Source: Providencia sp. (GTDB lineage Bacteria; Pseudomonadota; Gammaproteobacteria; Enterobacterales; Enterobacteriaceae). Taken from it: DNA of 64,000 nt. The notes beneath the pieces are model-generated. The model was not told the DNA's origin and made no database searches. It saw only the letters and a list, made by a program, of their open reading frames with translations. The stretch lies in contig NZ_DOEH01000031.1 in NCBI RefSeq assembly GCF_003533305.1, forward strand, positions 62,001 to 126,000, given 5' to 3'. The position numbers and the translations under genes were made by a program. This document shows, piece after piece, positions 16,887 through 25,895 of the stretch; the stretch's first letter is position 1; each line of letters begins with the position of its first letter.

Positions 16887-18092
16887 TTAGCTAAGCATAT
16901 TAATTAGCCATGTGTGATATGGGATACCGACTAAATCAATTAATACCGCACCACTTAATGGCACGATCATAAAGGCTTTCATAGAAACTTGTTTGTAACG
17001 TTCGCATACGGATGACATATTTGCCATCGCATTTGGTGTTGCTCCTAAACCATGGCCCATCAAGCCTGCACACATGACAGCTGCATCATAATTCTTACCG
17101 AGTAATCTAAAGATAACGAATACAACTAATAGAATTAAAATGATAACTTGTGCAATTAAAATGGTAAATAGTGGTAGTGCGACGGTTTTGAGTTCCCATA
17201 TTTTAAGTGACATCATGGCCATAGTTAAAAACAAACCTAAGGACACTTCTGAAATTAAATCAACTGACTTTTGATTAATGCGAAATAGTTCAACTTGGTC
17301 ATTGATATTTCTGATGACGATAGCAATGATCATTGCGCCTACATAGCTTGGTAGTGAGAAACCGGTCGCTTTGGTAAATTGCGCAGAAGCAAACTGACCA
17401 ATCACCATAATGCCTAAAATAAGGGCTAACATTTTTAAAAAGGCATGTGCGTCAATCGATTCAATTTTACCGGCGATGGTTTCTGGTACTTTAATATTGG
17501 TTACATTTTCATCCGCTTTAATCTGAACTTTAAATTTCTTAATTAAAAATGTCGCTACTGGACCACCAAGTAGACTTCCTGTTATCAAGCCAAAGGTCGC
17601 TGCTGCAATAGCAGCAACAGTCGCAGATTGGACACCAAGACCTTCAGCCATACCGCCGAACGCAGCTGCACCACCATGACCACCAGTTAATGAGACACCG
17701 CCAGCCATGATCCCAATAACGGGTTCAATACCGAGAAGATGAGCAAGCGCCGCACCAAAAGTATCTTGAAAAACAACCACGAACCAACAAATAATCAGGT
17801 ACATAAAAAGCAAACGTCCGCCGCTTTTTAAAATTCGAAAGCTACCATCAATGCCAATAGTCGTAAAGAAAGCTACCATCAAAAAGGTTTGTAAACTGGT
17901 ATCGAAATTGATTTCAGCCAAATTAAACGATTTTAATCCCCAAATAATTAAACTAATCAAAAAACCACCAATAACAGGTGAAGGGATGCAAAAACGTTGA
18001 AGCCATTCAATACGTTTCTTTAAATGGATGCCCATGAGTAGGCAAATGACGGTTAGGAGGAGTGTTGTTAGTGTGTCTAGGTGTAAAGTCAT
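16887..18092 (-). CDS. gltS: Sodium/glutamate symporter GltS
   Basis: An inner-membrane Na+/glutamate carrier of 401 residues, the usual size. About ten hydrophobic segments are visible, with two related halves. The conserved glycine-rich re-entrant loops are GGVSLTGGHGGAAAFG (about 145-165) and CAGLMGHGLGATPNAMANM (about 345-365). The family is clear. In E. coli gltS lies elsewhere on the chromosome, so its position next to hutG, whose reaction yields glutamate, is notable. A 313-bp gap separates it from hutG, so a promoter of its own is likely. Confidence 0.95.
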   Translation of the reverse strand: MTLHLDTLTTLLLTVICLLMGIHLKKRIEWLQRFCIPSPVIGGFLISLIIWGLKSFNLAEINFDTSLQTFLMVAFFTTIGIDGSFRILKSGGRLLFMYLIICWFVVVFQDTFGAALAHLLGIEPVIGIMAGGVSLTGGHGGAAAFGGMAEGLGVQSATVAAIAAATFGLITGSLLGGPVATFLIKKFKVQIKADENVTNIKVPETIAGKIESIDAHAFLKMLALILGIMVIGQFASAQFTKATGFSLPSYVGAMIIAIVIRNINDQVELFRINQKSVDLISEVSLGLFLTMAMMSLKIWELKTVALPLFTILIAQVIILILLVVFVIFRLLGKNYDAAVMCAGLMGHGLGATPNAMANMSSVCERYKQVSMKAFMIVPLSGAVLIDLVGIPYHTWLINMLS

Positions 18093-18113
18093 ATCTTTCC
18101 CTTTTTTAAACTT

Positions 18114-18215
18114 TGTCTTTCAAGCTGTAGCTTTGTTGGCTTCATTCAGTCACGCAAGTTACATACTGATATCTGCTTCTCGGGATCTCTTCAATTGCCA
18201 GCTAGCTGTAACTTA
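18114..18215. repeat. Degenerate copy of a dispersed palindromic repeat
   Basis: Part of the 313-bp gltS-hutG gap. The segment TTGTTGGCTTCATTCAG and a later CTAGCTGTAACTTAGA resemble the element at 52011-52136 (GTTGGCTTCATTCAG ... GCTATAACTTGAAT). The GTCC/GGAC ends have decayed. No gene is seen in the gap. Confidence 0.5.
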
Positions 18216-18405
18216 GAGTTTTAACTATTATTTTTCTAAATTTATTCAGGTACTTAATACAACTAAAGTGTTGCTTTGAAATTTAGAAATAAGTTTTAGC
18301 CAGTTTGATATAACGCTTTGTGCATATTATTTTTTTTTACACTCGCAGTTATATCGCTACAGATATGGAATATAAAGTTATTGGTTATTAGTCGGTTTGG
18401 TGAAT

Positions 18406-19323
18406 TTAAAATAAAAATTGGTAAATAATGTAAGCTGCTAGTTTTGACGTGTGATTATCAATATCAAATTCAGGATTACATTCAGCGATATCTAATAGGG
18501 CAATTTTTTTACTGTCTTTAATAATCGAAAATAGCTCGTCAAAAATTTCGGTTGAAATGCCTCTTGCGGCTGGTGCACTGACGCCAGGAGCAATCGCAGC
18601 GGAGAAAACATCAAGATCAACCGTGACATAGAGATAATCGACTTGGCTTATAAACTGTTTAATTTGTTCAATAGCCTTGGCTAATAGCGAATGGGTTAAT
18701 GCCTTGTCACGAATATATTGGCAACCGAGTTTATCCGCGGTATCAAATAAAATTTTAGTATTACCGTGGTCAGCTATACCTAAACATAAATAATGAAAAG
18801 GGCGCTGATGCTGTTCGCAAAGTTTTGCTGATTGCAAAAATGGTGTCCCAGAAGTGGCTTCAGATACTGCACGTAGATCAAAGTGGGCATCAAAATTGAT
18901 GATACCAATTGATTTATCAGACTCATGCTTTTCTACATAATCAAATAATCCTTGAAAACTGGCAAATGCGACTTCATGGCCACCACCTAATACAATAGGA
19001 GTTTGTTTAGTGGCTAAAATAGCGATGAGTTCATCTGATAGACGACGTTGTGCACTTTCCAAATCACCGTCATCACAGCTAATGGTGCCTGCATCTCTAA
19101 TTGCTAAGGTTTGGTGCAGAGGAAGCCCTGCAAGTTGACGGCGAATAGCATCGGGTCCTGCTTTAGCACCTTGACGGCCTTTGTTACGCCTTACGCCTTC
19201 ATCAGATGCAAAGCCCACAAGGGCAAATTGGGCTGGCGTGACTTTATTGATTACTTGATGGATGCGTAAATGCGCTTGTGCTTCGCCATCTATGCGACCT
19301 TGCCATTGAAAAGGTTGTGTCAT
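18406..19323 (-). CDS. hutG: Formimidoylglutamase HutG (arginase/ureohydrolase family)
   Basis: HutG hydrolyses N-formimidoyl-glutamate to glutamate and formamide, the last step of one histidine degradation route. The 305 residues show the binuclear manganese ligands of the ureohydrolase family: GGGHEVAF, NFDAHFDLR and VDLDVF. The C-terminal NPEFDIDNHT follows. The GRQGAKAGPDAIRRQLAGLP segment fits HutG better than agmatinase. The other hut genes (hutH, U, I) are not in this window. It is 2 bp downstream of an iclR-type gene on the same strand, which probably regulates it. Confidence 0.88.
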   Translation of the reverse strand: MTQPFQWQGRIDGEAQAHLRIHQVINKVTPAQFALVGFASDEGVRRNKGRQGAKAGPDAIRRQLAGLPLHQTLAIRDAGTISCDDGDLESAQRRLSDELIAILATKQTPIVLGGGHEVAFASFQGLFDYVEKHESDKSIGIINFDAHFDLRAVSEATSGTPFLQSAKLCEQHQRPFHYLCLGIADHGNTKILFDTADKLGCQYIRDKALTHSLLAKAIEQIKQFISQVDYLYVTVDLDVFSAAIAPGVSAPAARGISTEIFDELFSIIKDSKKIALLDIAECNPEFDIDNHTSKLAAYIIYQFLF

Positions 19324-19325
19324 AG

Positions 19326-20057
19326 TTACTCCAAGTTAATCAGTTTTGTGATGTCATGTGCGGTTTGACATGTATCAGAGATAAGTTCGTTTAGCCTATG
19401 GGTCGCACGAAACTCAGGTGCCATAACAGAAACAACTGCTAGTACTCCTTGCCCTTTAAATATGGGTGCTGCAACACCGAAAACGCCTTCATCGATTTCA
19501 CTAATTGATGTGCCAAAACCTTGCTGACGGATTTGCATTAAATTTTGTTTGAGCTGCTGTATATTTTTAGGTTGTTGCAACTGCTTAGTGTAGATTTCAA
19601 AAACAAGCTCTTGGTATTGTTCATCGCGAAAGGCTAGAAGTGTTTTTGCACTTGCGCCTTTAATTAAAGTGTTACCACGGCCAATAATAAAAGAACAACG
19701 CAGTGCTTGTTCACTTTCAATCATATCAACACAAATAGTTTCGCTTAGATTTGAGGTGATAATTGCGGCAGTTTCTTGTGTTTTTTTGGCTAGAGATTGT
19801 AAGGATGATCGAGATGCATTCATTAACAAACTATGGTGATAGTATTTTTCTTGAGTTTTGATACTCTGCGCACCAATGGTATAGGTTCCATACTGTTTTG
19901 CATAAGTAATAAATTCCCAATTTATGAGAATAGTTAGTAATCGATAAACTGTAGATAGAGGAATATCAAGCGCAGTTGATATCACTTGTGGAGTTACCGG
20001 AGATGTACAACTTGTTACGTAAGACAAGATATCTAAGGTTCGATTAATACTATTCAT
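19326..20057 (-). CDS. IclR-family transcriptional regulator
   Basis: A 243-residue regulator. The N-terminal winged helix (about 1-70: LDILSYVTSCTSPVTPQVISTALDIPLSTVYRLLTILI) and the C-terminal effector domain with GRGNTLIKGASAKTLLAF and FGTSISEIDEGVFGVAAPIF are typical of IclR proteins. It forms an operon with hutG, so regulation of hutG, and perhaps gltS, by histidine breakdown products is a reasonable inference. Classical hut control in enterobacteria uses HutC (GntR type), so an IclR partner is unusual. Confidence 0.9.
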   Translation of the reverse strand: MNSINRTLDILSYVTSCTSPVTPQVISTALDIPLSTVYRLLTILINWEFITYAKQYGTYTIGAQSIKTQEKYYHHSLLMNASRSSLQSLAKKTQETAAIITSNLSETICVDMIESEQALRCSFIIGRGNTLIKGASAKTLLAFRDEQYQELVFEIYTKQLQQPKNIQQLKQNLMQIRQQGFGTSISEIDEGVFGVAAPIFKGQGVLAVVSVMAPEFRATHRLNELISDTCQTAHDITKLINLE

Positions 20058-20215
20058 TGCATCTCCTTTTTTTCGAACTTAGCAGTAAAAATTTTCAGCC
20101 TCAAACATTATTCTTATAATATGAGAATAATATTGTAGCAAACATGTGAAATTTACACTTCAACTTTATTAAACTTAAATAAGTTGGATGAATAACCGCA
20201 AATTAGAGTATTTAA

Positions 20216-20953
20216 ATGAGTAACCAGCAAAAGAAATATCGCAAAGGTGGTTTTACCTTCAAAAATTTTTTTGTCGCTCATGATCGTTGTGCGATGAAAG
20301 TGGGCACTGATGGTGTGTTATTAGGGGCTTGGGCACCTATTGATGGCGTAAATAAAGCACTCGATATTGGTAGTGGGAGTGGCTTGATAGCGCTGATGTT
20401 AGCTCAACGAAATGAGAGCTTAACGGTAGATGCGGTTGAGCTAGATGTTGATGCCGCACAACAAGCACAAGACAATTTTGTTGAGTCAAAATGGGCTGCG
20501 CGATTGCAGGTAGTGAATCAAAATATTATACAATTTAGTGAACAGGCGAGAAATCAATATGACTTAATTGTCAGCAATCCGCCTTATTTTGAGCCAGCAG
20601 TATTATGCCGCGATGAAAAACGTGATCAAGCTCGCTACACTGGCACATTAACGCATGAAATTTTGTTAAATTGTGCAAAAAAATGCTTAGCAAAGCAGGG
20701 GCTTTTTTGTTTGATATTACCTTATGAAATTGGCGAAAATGTTGAGGCGATGGCGCAAAATAGTGGTTGGTTCACCGCTTTTCGAATAAATATTAGCGAT
20801 AAAGCGAAAACACCGTGTCATCGAATATTGCTCGGGTTTAAGCGTGAACAGGTTGTTACAATGATATCGACGTTAACGTTAAAAGAAGAAAATGGCCATG
20901 ATTATACTGAAGATTTTCAACAGTTAATCAGACCATTTTATTTGAAATATTGA
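20216..20953 (+). CDS. trmN6: tRNA1(Val) (adenine37-N6)-methyltransferase
   Basis: The enzyme (YfiC) methylates A37 of tRNA-Val. The 245-residue class I SAM methyltransferase has motif I ALDIGSGSGLIALML, the acidic loop AVELDVDAAQQAQDN and the catalytic NPPY in DLIVSNPPYFEPA. The conserved start GGFTFKNFFVAHDRCAMKV is present. It lies between srmB/accessory genes and nadB, the E. coli order apart from the gltS-hutG insertion. Confidence 0.95.
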   Translation: MSNQQKKYRKGGFTFKNFFVAHDRCAMKVGTDGVLLGAWAPIDGVNKALDIGSGSGLIALMLAQRNESLTVDAVELDVDAAQQAQDNFVESKWAARLQVVNQNIIQFSEQARNQYDLIVSNPPYFEPAVLCRDEKRDQARYTGTLTHEILLNCAKKCLAKQGLFCLILPYEIGENVEAMAQNSGWFTAFRINISDKAKTPCHRILLGFKREQVVTMISTLTLKEENGHDYTEDFQQLIRPFYLKY

Positions 20954-20981
20954 AGCCTACATCTGGAACGGAGAGTAGGCT
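20954..20981. terminator. Stem-loop between trmN6 and nadB
   Basis: AGCCTAC (20954-20960) pairs with GTAGGCT (20975-20981). It lies between convergent stops. The T-run is weak. Confidence 0.5.
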
Positions 20982-20996
20982 GACAAATTTTGAGTA

Positions 20997-22598
20997 TCAA
21001 GGTGTTAAAATGGTTGGGCCTGATAGCTCAAGTAAGTCGGGGTAATCTAAAGTATAGTGTAGACCTCGGCTTTCTTTACGATCTAATGCACAGCGCACCA
21101 TTAATTCAGCAACTTGAACAAGATTTCTGAGCTCTAATAAATTATTAGAAATGCGGAAGTTTGCATAATAGTCATGAATTTCTTGCTGTAACAGATGAAT
21201 ACGGCGAAGAGCACGTTCAAGTCGTTTGGTACTTCTGACAATCCCCATGTAATCCCACATAAATAGCCTTAATTCGTGCCAGTTATGCTGAATAACAACT
21301 TGTTCATCTGAATTATGAACTTGGCTTTCATCCCATTCTGGGAGGATAGGGATCTCATCGATCTGACTGATCGTTTTAATAATATTTTCTGCCGCAGACC
21401 AACCATAAACGAGGCATTCTAATAATGAATTAGATGCCATACGATTTGCGCCGTGTAAACCGGTGTAACTTACTTCGCCGATAGCATAAAGGTTAGGGAT
21501 ATCGGTCATGCCAGTTTGGTCAACGATAACGCCGCCACAGGTATAGTGTGCCGCAGGAACAATTGGGATTGGCTCTTTAGTTAGGTCTAACCCAAGGGTC
21601 ATTAATTTGGCATAAATAGTTGGAAAATGATGTTTAATGAAATCTTCGGGTTTATGACTAATATCGAGATACATGCAATCGGCACCTAAGCGCTTCATTT
21701 CATGATCAATTGCTCTAGCGACAATATCTCGTGGGGCTAATTCATTTCGCTCATCATAATCAGGCATAAAGCGGCTACCATCAGGACGTTTTAAATGAGC
21801 GCCTTCACCGCGTAGTGCTTCAGTTAGTAAAAAATTACGTGCTTGTGGGTGAAATAAGCACGTTGGATGGAATTGATTAAACTCTAGGTTAGCGACACGA
21901 CAACCTGCACGCCATGCCATTGCAATACCATCTCCTGATGAAATATCTGGGTTGGTGGTGTATTGATAAACCTTAGCGGCTCCACCTGTTGCAAGAACAA
22001 TGGTTTTTGCTTGAATAGTTTCAACTTGTTCTTTTTGTCGGTTCCAAACATAAGCACCTATAATACGAGAAGGCGCTGATGAGTTGGTTTCATCTGAAAG
22101 AATAAGGTCTACGGCATTATAGCGTTCTTTAATATGAATATTTGGATGTGCGAATGCTAAATCAACCAAGGTGGTTTCGACTTCTTTTCCTGTCGCATCG
22201 GCATGATGTAAAATACGTCGATGACTATGACCACCTTCTCGCGTTAAATGGTATTGCGTTTCACCGGTTTGAGTGATTTCTGTATCAAACAACACGCCTT
22301 GATCGATTAGCCATTGCACACAGTTTTTTGCGTTCGAAGCAATAAATTCAACTGCGTCTTTTTCGCAAATTCCTGCCCCTGCAATGAGAGTGTCGTTAAC
22401 ATGAGATTCAATACTGTCAGTGTCATCGAAAACAGCGGCAATACCGCCTTGAGCATAATAAGATGCGCCTTCACTGAGGTTACTTTTACTGAGAATAGTG
22501 ACTTGATGAAATGGTGCGAGCCGTAATGCTGCCGAAAGTCCTGCTACACCACTGCCAATGATTAATATATCAGTGTAATGCTGTGTGGAATCGTTCAT
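20997..22598 (-). CDS. nadB: L-aspartate oxidase NadB
   Basis: A flavoprotein that oxidises L-aspartate to iminoaspartate, the first step of NAD synthesis. The 533 residues begin with the FAD dinucleotide fold [16 protein letters not shown] and [18 protein letters not shown]. The catalytic [19 protein letters not shown] and the EFNQFHPTC and [14 protein letters not shown] blocks follow, with the typical helical C terminus after about 420. It diverges from rpoE, as in E. coli. Confidence 0.97.
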   Translation of the reverse strand: MNDSTQHYTDILIIGSGVAGLSAALRLAPFHQVTILSKSNLSEGASYYAQGGIAAVFDDTDSIESHVNDTLIAGAGICEKDAVEFIASNAKNCVQWLIDQGVLFDTEITQTGETQYHLTREGGHSHRRILHHADATGKEVETTLVDLAFAHPNIHIKERYNAVDLILSDETNSSAPSRIIGAYVWNRQKEQVETIQAKTIVLATGGAAKVYQYTTNPDISSGDGIAMAWRAGCRVANLEFNQFHPTCLFHPQARNFLLTEALRGEGAHLKRPDGSRFMPDYDERNELAPRDIVARAIDHEMKRLGADCMYLDISHKPEDFIKHHFPTIYAKLMTLGLDLTKEPIPIVPAAHYTCGGVIVDQTGMTDIPNLYAIGEVSYTGLHGANRMASNSLLECLVYGWSAAENIIKTISQIDEIPILPEWDESQVHNSDEQVVIQHNWHELRLFMWDYMGIVRSTKRLERALRRIHLLQQEIHDYYANFRISNNLLELRNLVQVAELMVRCALDRKESRGLHYTLDYPDLLELSGPTILTP

Positions 22599-22864
22599 AT
22601 TGTGTTTGCATGCATATAGTATTTATTGAACTTTTTATGTTAGCCTATCGGGCTGCCTAATGCCATTGGCGAATGGATGTTTTGCATTAACGAATCAGCC
22701 ATTATTTTGTTGGGTTTAGATATAGCATTCATCAGGTGAAGCCCGTATGCTGTATTTATTCTACATGACTGTTTTATGTAAAGTATTAACTGGGATCGTT
22801 AGGATCGGTGAAGGGGCAAAACGGATACTTTTGTAAATTTTTGACGATTTTTTTGTATTAAATT
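22599..22864. other. nadB-rpoE intergenic region, upstream half
   Basis: This part of the 371-bp divergent gap should hold the nadB promoter and distal rpoE promoters. I see no convincing NadR box and no additional gene; a short rpoE leader peptide could not be identified with confidence. Confidence 0.4.
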
Positions 22865-22891
22865 GAACTTCGTCTGTTTCTGCTACTCAAA
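22865..22891 (+). promoter_or_regulatory. Sigma-E autoregulated promoter of rpoE
   Basis: GAACTT (22865-22870) and TCAAA (22887-22891) are separated by 16 bp, matching the RpoE promoter pattern GGAACTT-N16-TCnAA. The start site would be about 75 bp before the rpoE ATG. Confidence 0.75.
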
Positions 22892-22969
22892 GTTTACGCT
22901 TGCTTTAGAAAGGAAGAACATGATCAACTTAATAAATTATCAGACTAAGTTCGGGAGATTGTTCCTAGA

Positions 22970-23548
22970 ATGAGCGAGCAACTGACCGACCAGATATTGG
23001 TTGAAAAAGTACAAAAAGGCGATCAACAAGCCTTCAACTTACTGGTGATTAAATATCAGCATAAAGTTGCAAGCTTAGTATCTCGTTATGTACCACAGGC
23101 TGATGTGCCTGATGTTGCTCAAGAGTCTTTTATTAAGGCTTATCGAGCCATAGGTTCATTTCGTGGTGACAGTGCTTTTTATACTTGGCTTTATCGTATT
23201 GCTGTCAATACGGCAAAAAATTATCTAGTTGCACAAGATAGACGACCGCCCGCAACAGATTTAGAGGCGAGTGATGCAGAAAACTTTGAAAGCGCAGGTG
23301 CTTTAAAAGAAATATCGAACCCAGAGAACTTAATGTTGTCTGAAGAGTTAAGAAAGGTAGTTTTCCGGACCATAGAGTCATTGCCTGAAGATTTACGGAT
23401 GGCAATTACACTTAGAGAGCTTGATGGCCTAAGCTATGAAGAAATCGCAGAAATTATGGATTGCCCTGTTGGCACCGTGCGGTCTCGAATTTTTAGAGCT
23501 AGGGAAGCTATTGATAATAAAGTGCAACCATTGATTCAAGAGTATTAA
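22970..23548 (+). CDS. rpoE: Envelope stress sigma factor RpoE
   Basis: This ECF sigma factor directs outer-membrane stress genes. The 192 residues hold region 2 (DVAQESFIKAYRAIGSFRGDSAFYTWLYRIAVN) and region 4 (LPEDLRMAITLRELDGLSYEEIAEIM, then CPVGTVRSRIFRARE). The sequence is almost the E. coli protein. It heads the rpoE-rseA-rseB-rseC operon and has its own sigma-E promoter. Confidence 0.98.
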   Translation: MSEQLTDQILVEKVQKGDQQAFNLLVIKYQHKVASLVSRYVPQADVPDVAQESFIKAYRAIGSFRGDSAFYTWLYRIAVNTAKNYLVAQDRRPPATDLEASDAENFESAGALKEISNPENLMLSEELRKVVFRTIESLPEDLRMAITLRELDGLSYEEIAEIMDCPVGTVRSRIFRAREAIDNKVQPLIQEY

Positions 23549-23599
23549 TTCAATAGGTTGGCCTATAATTGTGATGCAATTAACTGAAGGTAATTAAGC

Positions 23600-24223
23600 A
23601 TGCAAAGAGAGAAACTTTCCGCAATGATGGATGGCGAAGCTCTAGATTTAGAACTTATTAATGCCATTACATGTGATTCAACGTTAAAACAACGTTGGGA
23701 GAGCTATCATCTTATTCGTGATACTCTGCGTAATGATACTTCTGATGTCATTCATCTTGATATCGCCAGTAAAGTTGCGGCAGCATTAGAGAGTGAAGCA
23801 GTGCGTATTAATCCTCAGGTGGTTGTTGAGTCTCAGCCTGAACCGGCAACATGGGGTAGTTTTCCATTCTGGAATAAAATTCGCCCTTGGGCTAGCCAAA
23901 TTACCCAAATTGGCGTAGCGGCTTGTGTATCGTTAGCGGTTATTGTTGGTGTGCAGCAGTACAACCAAAGTAACTCAGTTGATTCCGTGATTGACGAGCC
24001 TGTATTTAATACTATTCCTGTCGGGAGTGGTGCGCCAGTGAGCTTAAATATTTCTGATAGTCAATTGTTTGGAAATGAACAGCAAATTCAGCAGGTTGAA
24101 CAGCAAAATCAGCGTATTAATGCGATGCTTCAACAATATGAACTAGAAAGACGCTCAACGCTTAATCAGCAATCTAATGACAGTAAAAAAGCAACGCCCC
24201 CCGCAGGAGCTAAGCTGCAATAA
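23600..24223 (+). CDS. rseA: Anti-sigma-E factor RseA
   Basis: RseA is the membrane-bound inhibitor of RpoE. The cytoplasmic N-terminal domain (about 1-95) begins MQREKLSAMMDGEA, the sigma-binding module. One transmembrane segment (about 107-125: IGVAACVSLAVIVGV) follows, and a periplasmic Gln-rich tail binds RseB and contains the DegS cleavage region just after the membrane. At 207 residues it is slightly shorter than in E. coli (216). Its last base is the first of rseB, so translation is coupled. Confidence 0.97.
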   Translation: MQREKLSAMMDGEALDLELINAITCDSTLKQRWESYHLIRDTLRNDTSDVIHLDIASKVAAALESEAVRINPQVVVESQPEPATWGSFPFWNKIRPWASQITQIGVAACVSLAVIVGVQQYNQSNSVDSVIDEPVFNTIPVGSGAPVSLNISDSQLFGNEQQIQQVEQQNQRINAMLQQYELERRSTLNQQSNDSKKATPPAGAKLQ

Positions 24224-25173
24224 TGAATAAATGGTTATCCGTCATCTGCCTGACGGGCAGCCTGATTATCTCTAATCAAGCTTCGGCATCTCAAAAGGAT
24301 GCCGAAACTCTTTTTAAAGAAATGGGAAGTGCTGCCCAGAACCTATCCTATGAAATGTCTTTTATGACTTTCAGTCCGCAAGTTATCGTACCTGTACGTT
24401 ATCGCCATGGAATTATTAACGGTGTATCTGTTTCACAAATGATCCAAATGGACTCTTCTCGACGTGAAATTGTGCAAAATGGCGATAAAATCAGCTATTT
24501 TGAGCCGGGTTTTGACGCTTTTAGTTTAAATGGCAAAAATATTGTCGATAATTTGCCTTCTGTTTTGTTTGCAGACTATGAAAAAATTCAGCCTTATTAT
24601 AACTTTATTGATGCAGGGCGTACGCATATCGGTGATAAACCTGCATTAGTGATCCGTATTATCTCTAAAGATAATTCACGGTTTAATTATGTTATTTTAG
24701 TTGATGAAGAAACTAAGCTACCTTTGAGAGTTGATTTGCTTGATAGTAATAATCAGACATTAGAACAATTTCGAGTGATATCTACAGTACTTGATAGCAA
24801 AACGGTGAGTGATTCATTACTATCTTTGAGTAAGGTGAATCTTCCACCATTACTAATTTATCCTAAAAATACTAGCCCATCATTTAAGTGGCAGGTTGGT
24901 ATGCTTCCACCTGGATTTGAAGAATCATCACGTTCTTTGCGCAAGCTGGGGGAAAATGATGTCGTTGAAACTGCGATGTTTAGTGATGGCTTATTTACAT
25001 TCTCAGTCAATGTGACCAAAGCTGATCAAGGTTCACTTCTTGATCAACCACTACAAAATGGTCGCCGTACAATTTACACTACGACTCAGAAGCAAAATGT
25101 GATAACGATAATAGGCGAACTACCTTTGTCAGCAGCACAGCTAATTGCAAGCAGTATTCAGTTTCGGGAGTAA
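24223..25173 (+). CDS. rseB: Sigma-E regulatory protein RseB
   Basis: A periplasmic protein that protects RseA from DegS cleavage and senses lipids/LPS. It has a Sec signal peptide (VICLTGSLIISNQASASQ, cleavage near residue 23), a large N-terminal LolA/LolB-like domain and a small C-terminal domain (about 215-316, with WQVGMLPPGFEE). Its 316 residues match the family. It starts one base before the end of rseA. Confidence 0.96.
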   Translation: MNKWLSVICLTGSLIISNQASASQKDAETLFKEMGSAAQNLSYEMSFMTFSPQVIVPVRYRHGIINGVSVSQMIQMDSSRREIVQNGDKISYFEPGFDAFSLNGKNIVDNLPSVLFADYEKIQPYYNFIDAGRTHIGDKPALVIRIISKDNSRFNYVILVDEETKLPLRVDLLDSNNQTLEQFRVISTVLDSKTVSDSLLSLSKVNLPPLLIYPKNTSPSFKWQVGMLPPGFEESSRSLRKLGENDVVETAMFSDGLFTFSVNVTKADQGSLLDQPLQNGRRTIYTTTQKQNVITIIGELPLSAAQLIASSIQFRE

Positions 25174-25176
25174 TAT

Positions 25177-25641
25177 ATGGTAAAAGAATGGGCGACAGTT
25201 ATCCGTTGGCAGAAAGGTAGAGCATTATTGCGCTATGGTTCTTCATCAGGATGTGGAAGCTGTGGTGCTCGTGCGACTTGCGGCTCTTATGCACTAAGTA
25301 AAATAGGGCCAAATACGGAGCATGAATTAGAGATTGAAATTGAGCAGCCTTTAGTTGCAGGCCAAAAAATTGAGGTTGGTATACCCGAAGGCAGTTTATT
25401 GCGTTCAGCGATGTTGGTTTATTTAACACCTCTTTTGGGTTTATTTATTTTTGCAGCTTTTGCTCAGTTTTTCGATTTTGAACAGGTCTGGGTTGCTCTT
25501 TTCGGTGTCCTTGGTGGATTTTCTGGATTTTTTGTTGCTCGTAAAATAGCGAGTTATTTACGCTTCGAGACAGCATTCCAACCTGTAGTATTACAAATAG
25601 GTTTACCGCCTACTGAGCTTTCAGTCCAAGTTAATTGCTAA
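25177..25641 (+). CDS. rseC: RseC, membrane protein of the rpoE operon
   Basis: An inner-membrane protein of 154 residues with the cysteine cluster CGSCGARATCGSY (about residues 25-37) and two hydrophobic segments (about 68-90 and 98-115). RseC is linked to SoxR reduction and to electron-transfer complexes; its role in sigma-E control is minor. It ends the operon and is followed by a strong hairpin. Confidence 0.95.
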   Translation: MVKEWATVIRWQKGRALLRYGSSSGCGSCGARATCGSYALSKIGPNTEHELEIEIEQPLVAGQKIEVGIPEGSLLRSAMLVYLTPLLGLFIFAAFAQFFDFEQVWVALFGVLGGFSGFFVARKIASYLRFETAFQPVVLQIGLPPTELSVQVNC

Positions 25642-25667
25642 ATGTACTCGATTTAACTTGATTTGAG

Positions 25668-25692
25668 TCGCCTGTTATTAACAGGCGATTTT
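25668..25692 (+). terminator. Terminator of the rpoE-rseABC operon
   Basis: TCGCCTGTT and AACAGGCGA form a perfect 9-bp stem with a three-base loop, followed by TTTTG. Confidence 0.85.
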
Positions 25693-25895
25693 GCTTTAGG
25701 TGGTTCTAAATTAATTGAATAACTCATTATACTTATGCAGGTTTACAGTTGTTTTACATTGAATCTTTGTGTTAGACGTATCTTCTATGTAAAATGCTGC
25801 TAATTAGCAATCTTGTAATAATCATAGCATTTTAGTTTTGTGGCAAAATTTGCTCAAAACTGATTTTGTAAGGCAATTTAAAAGAAGATATTACC

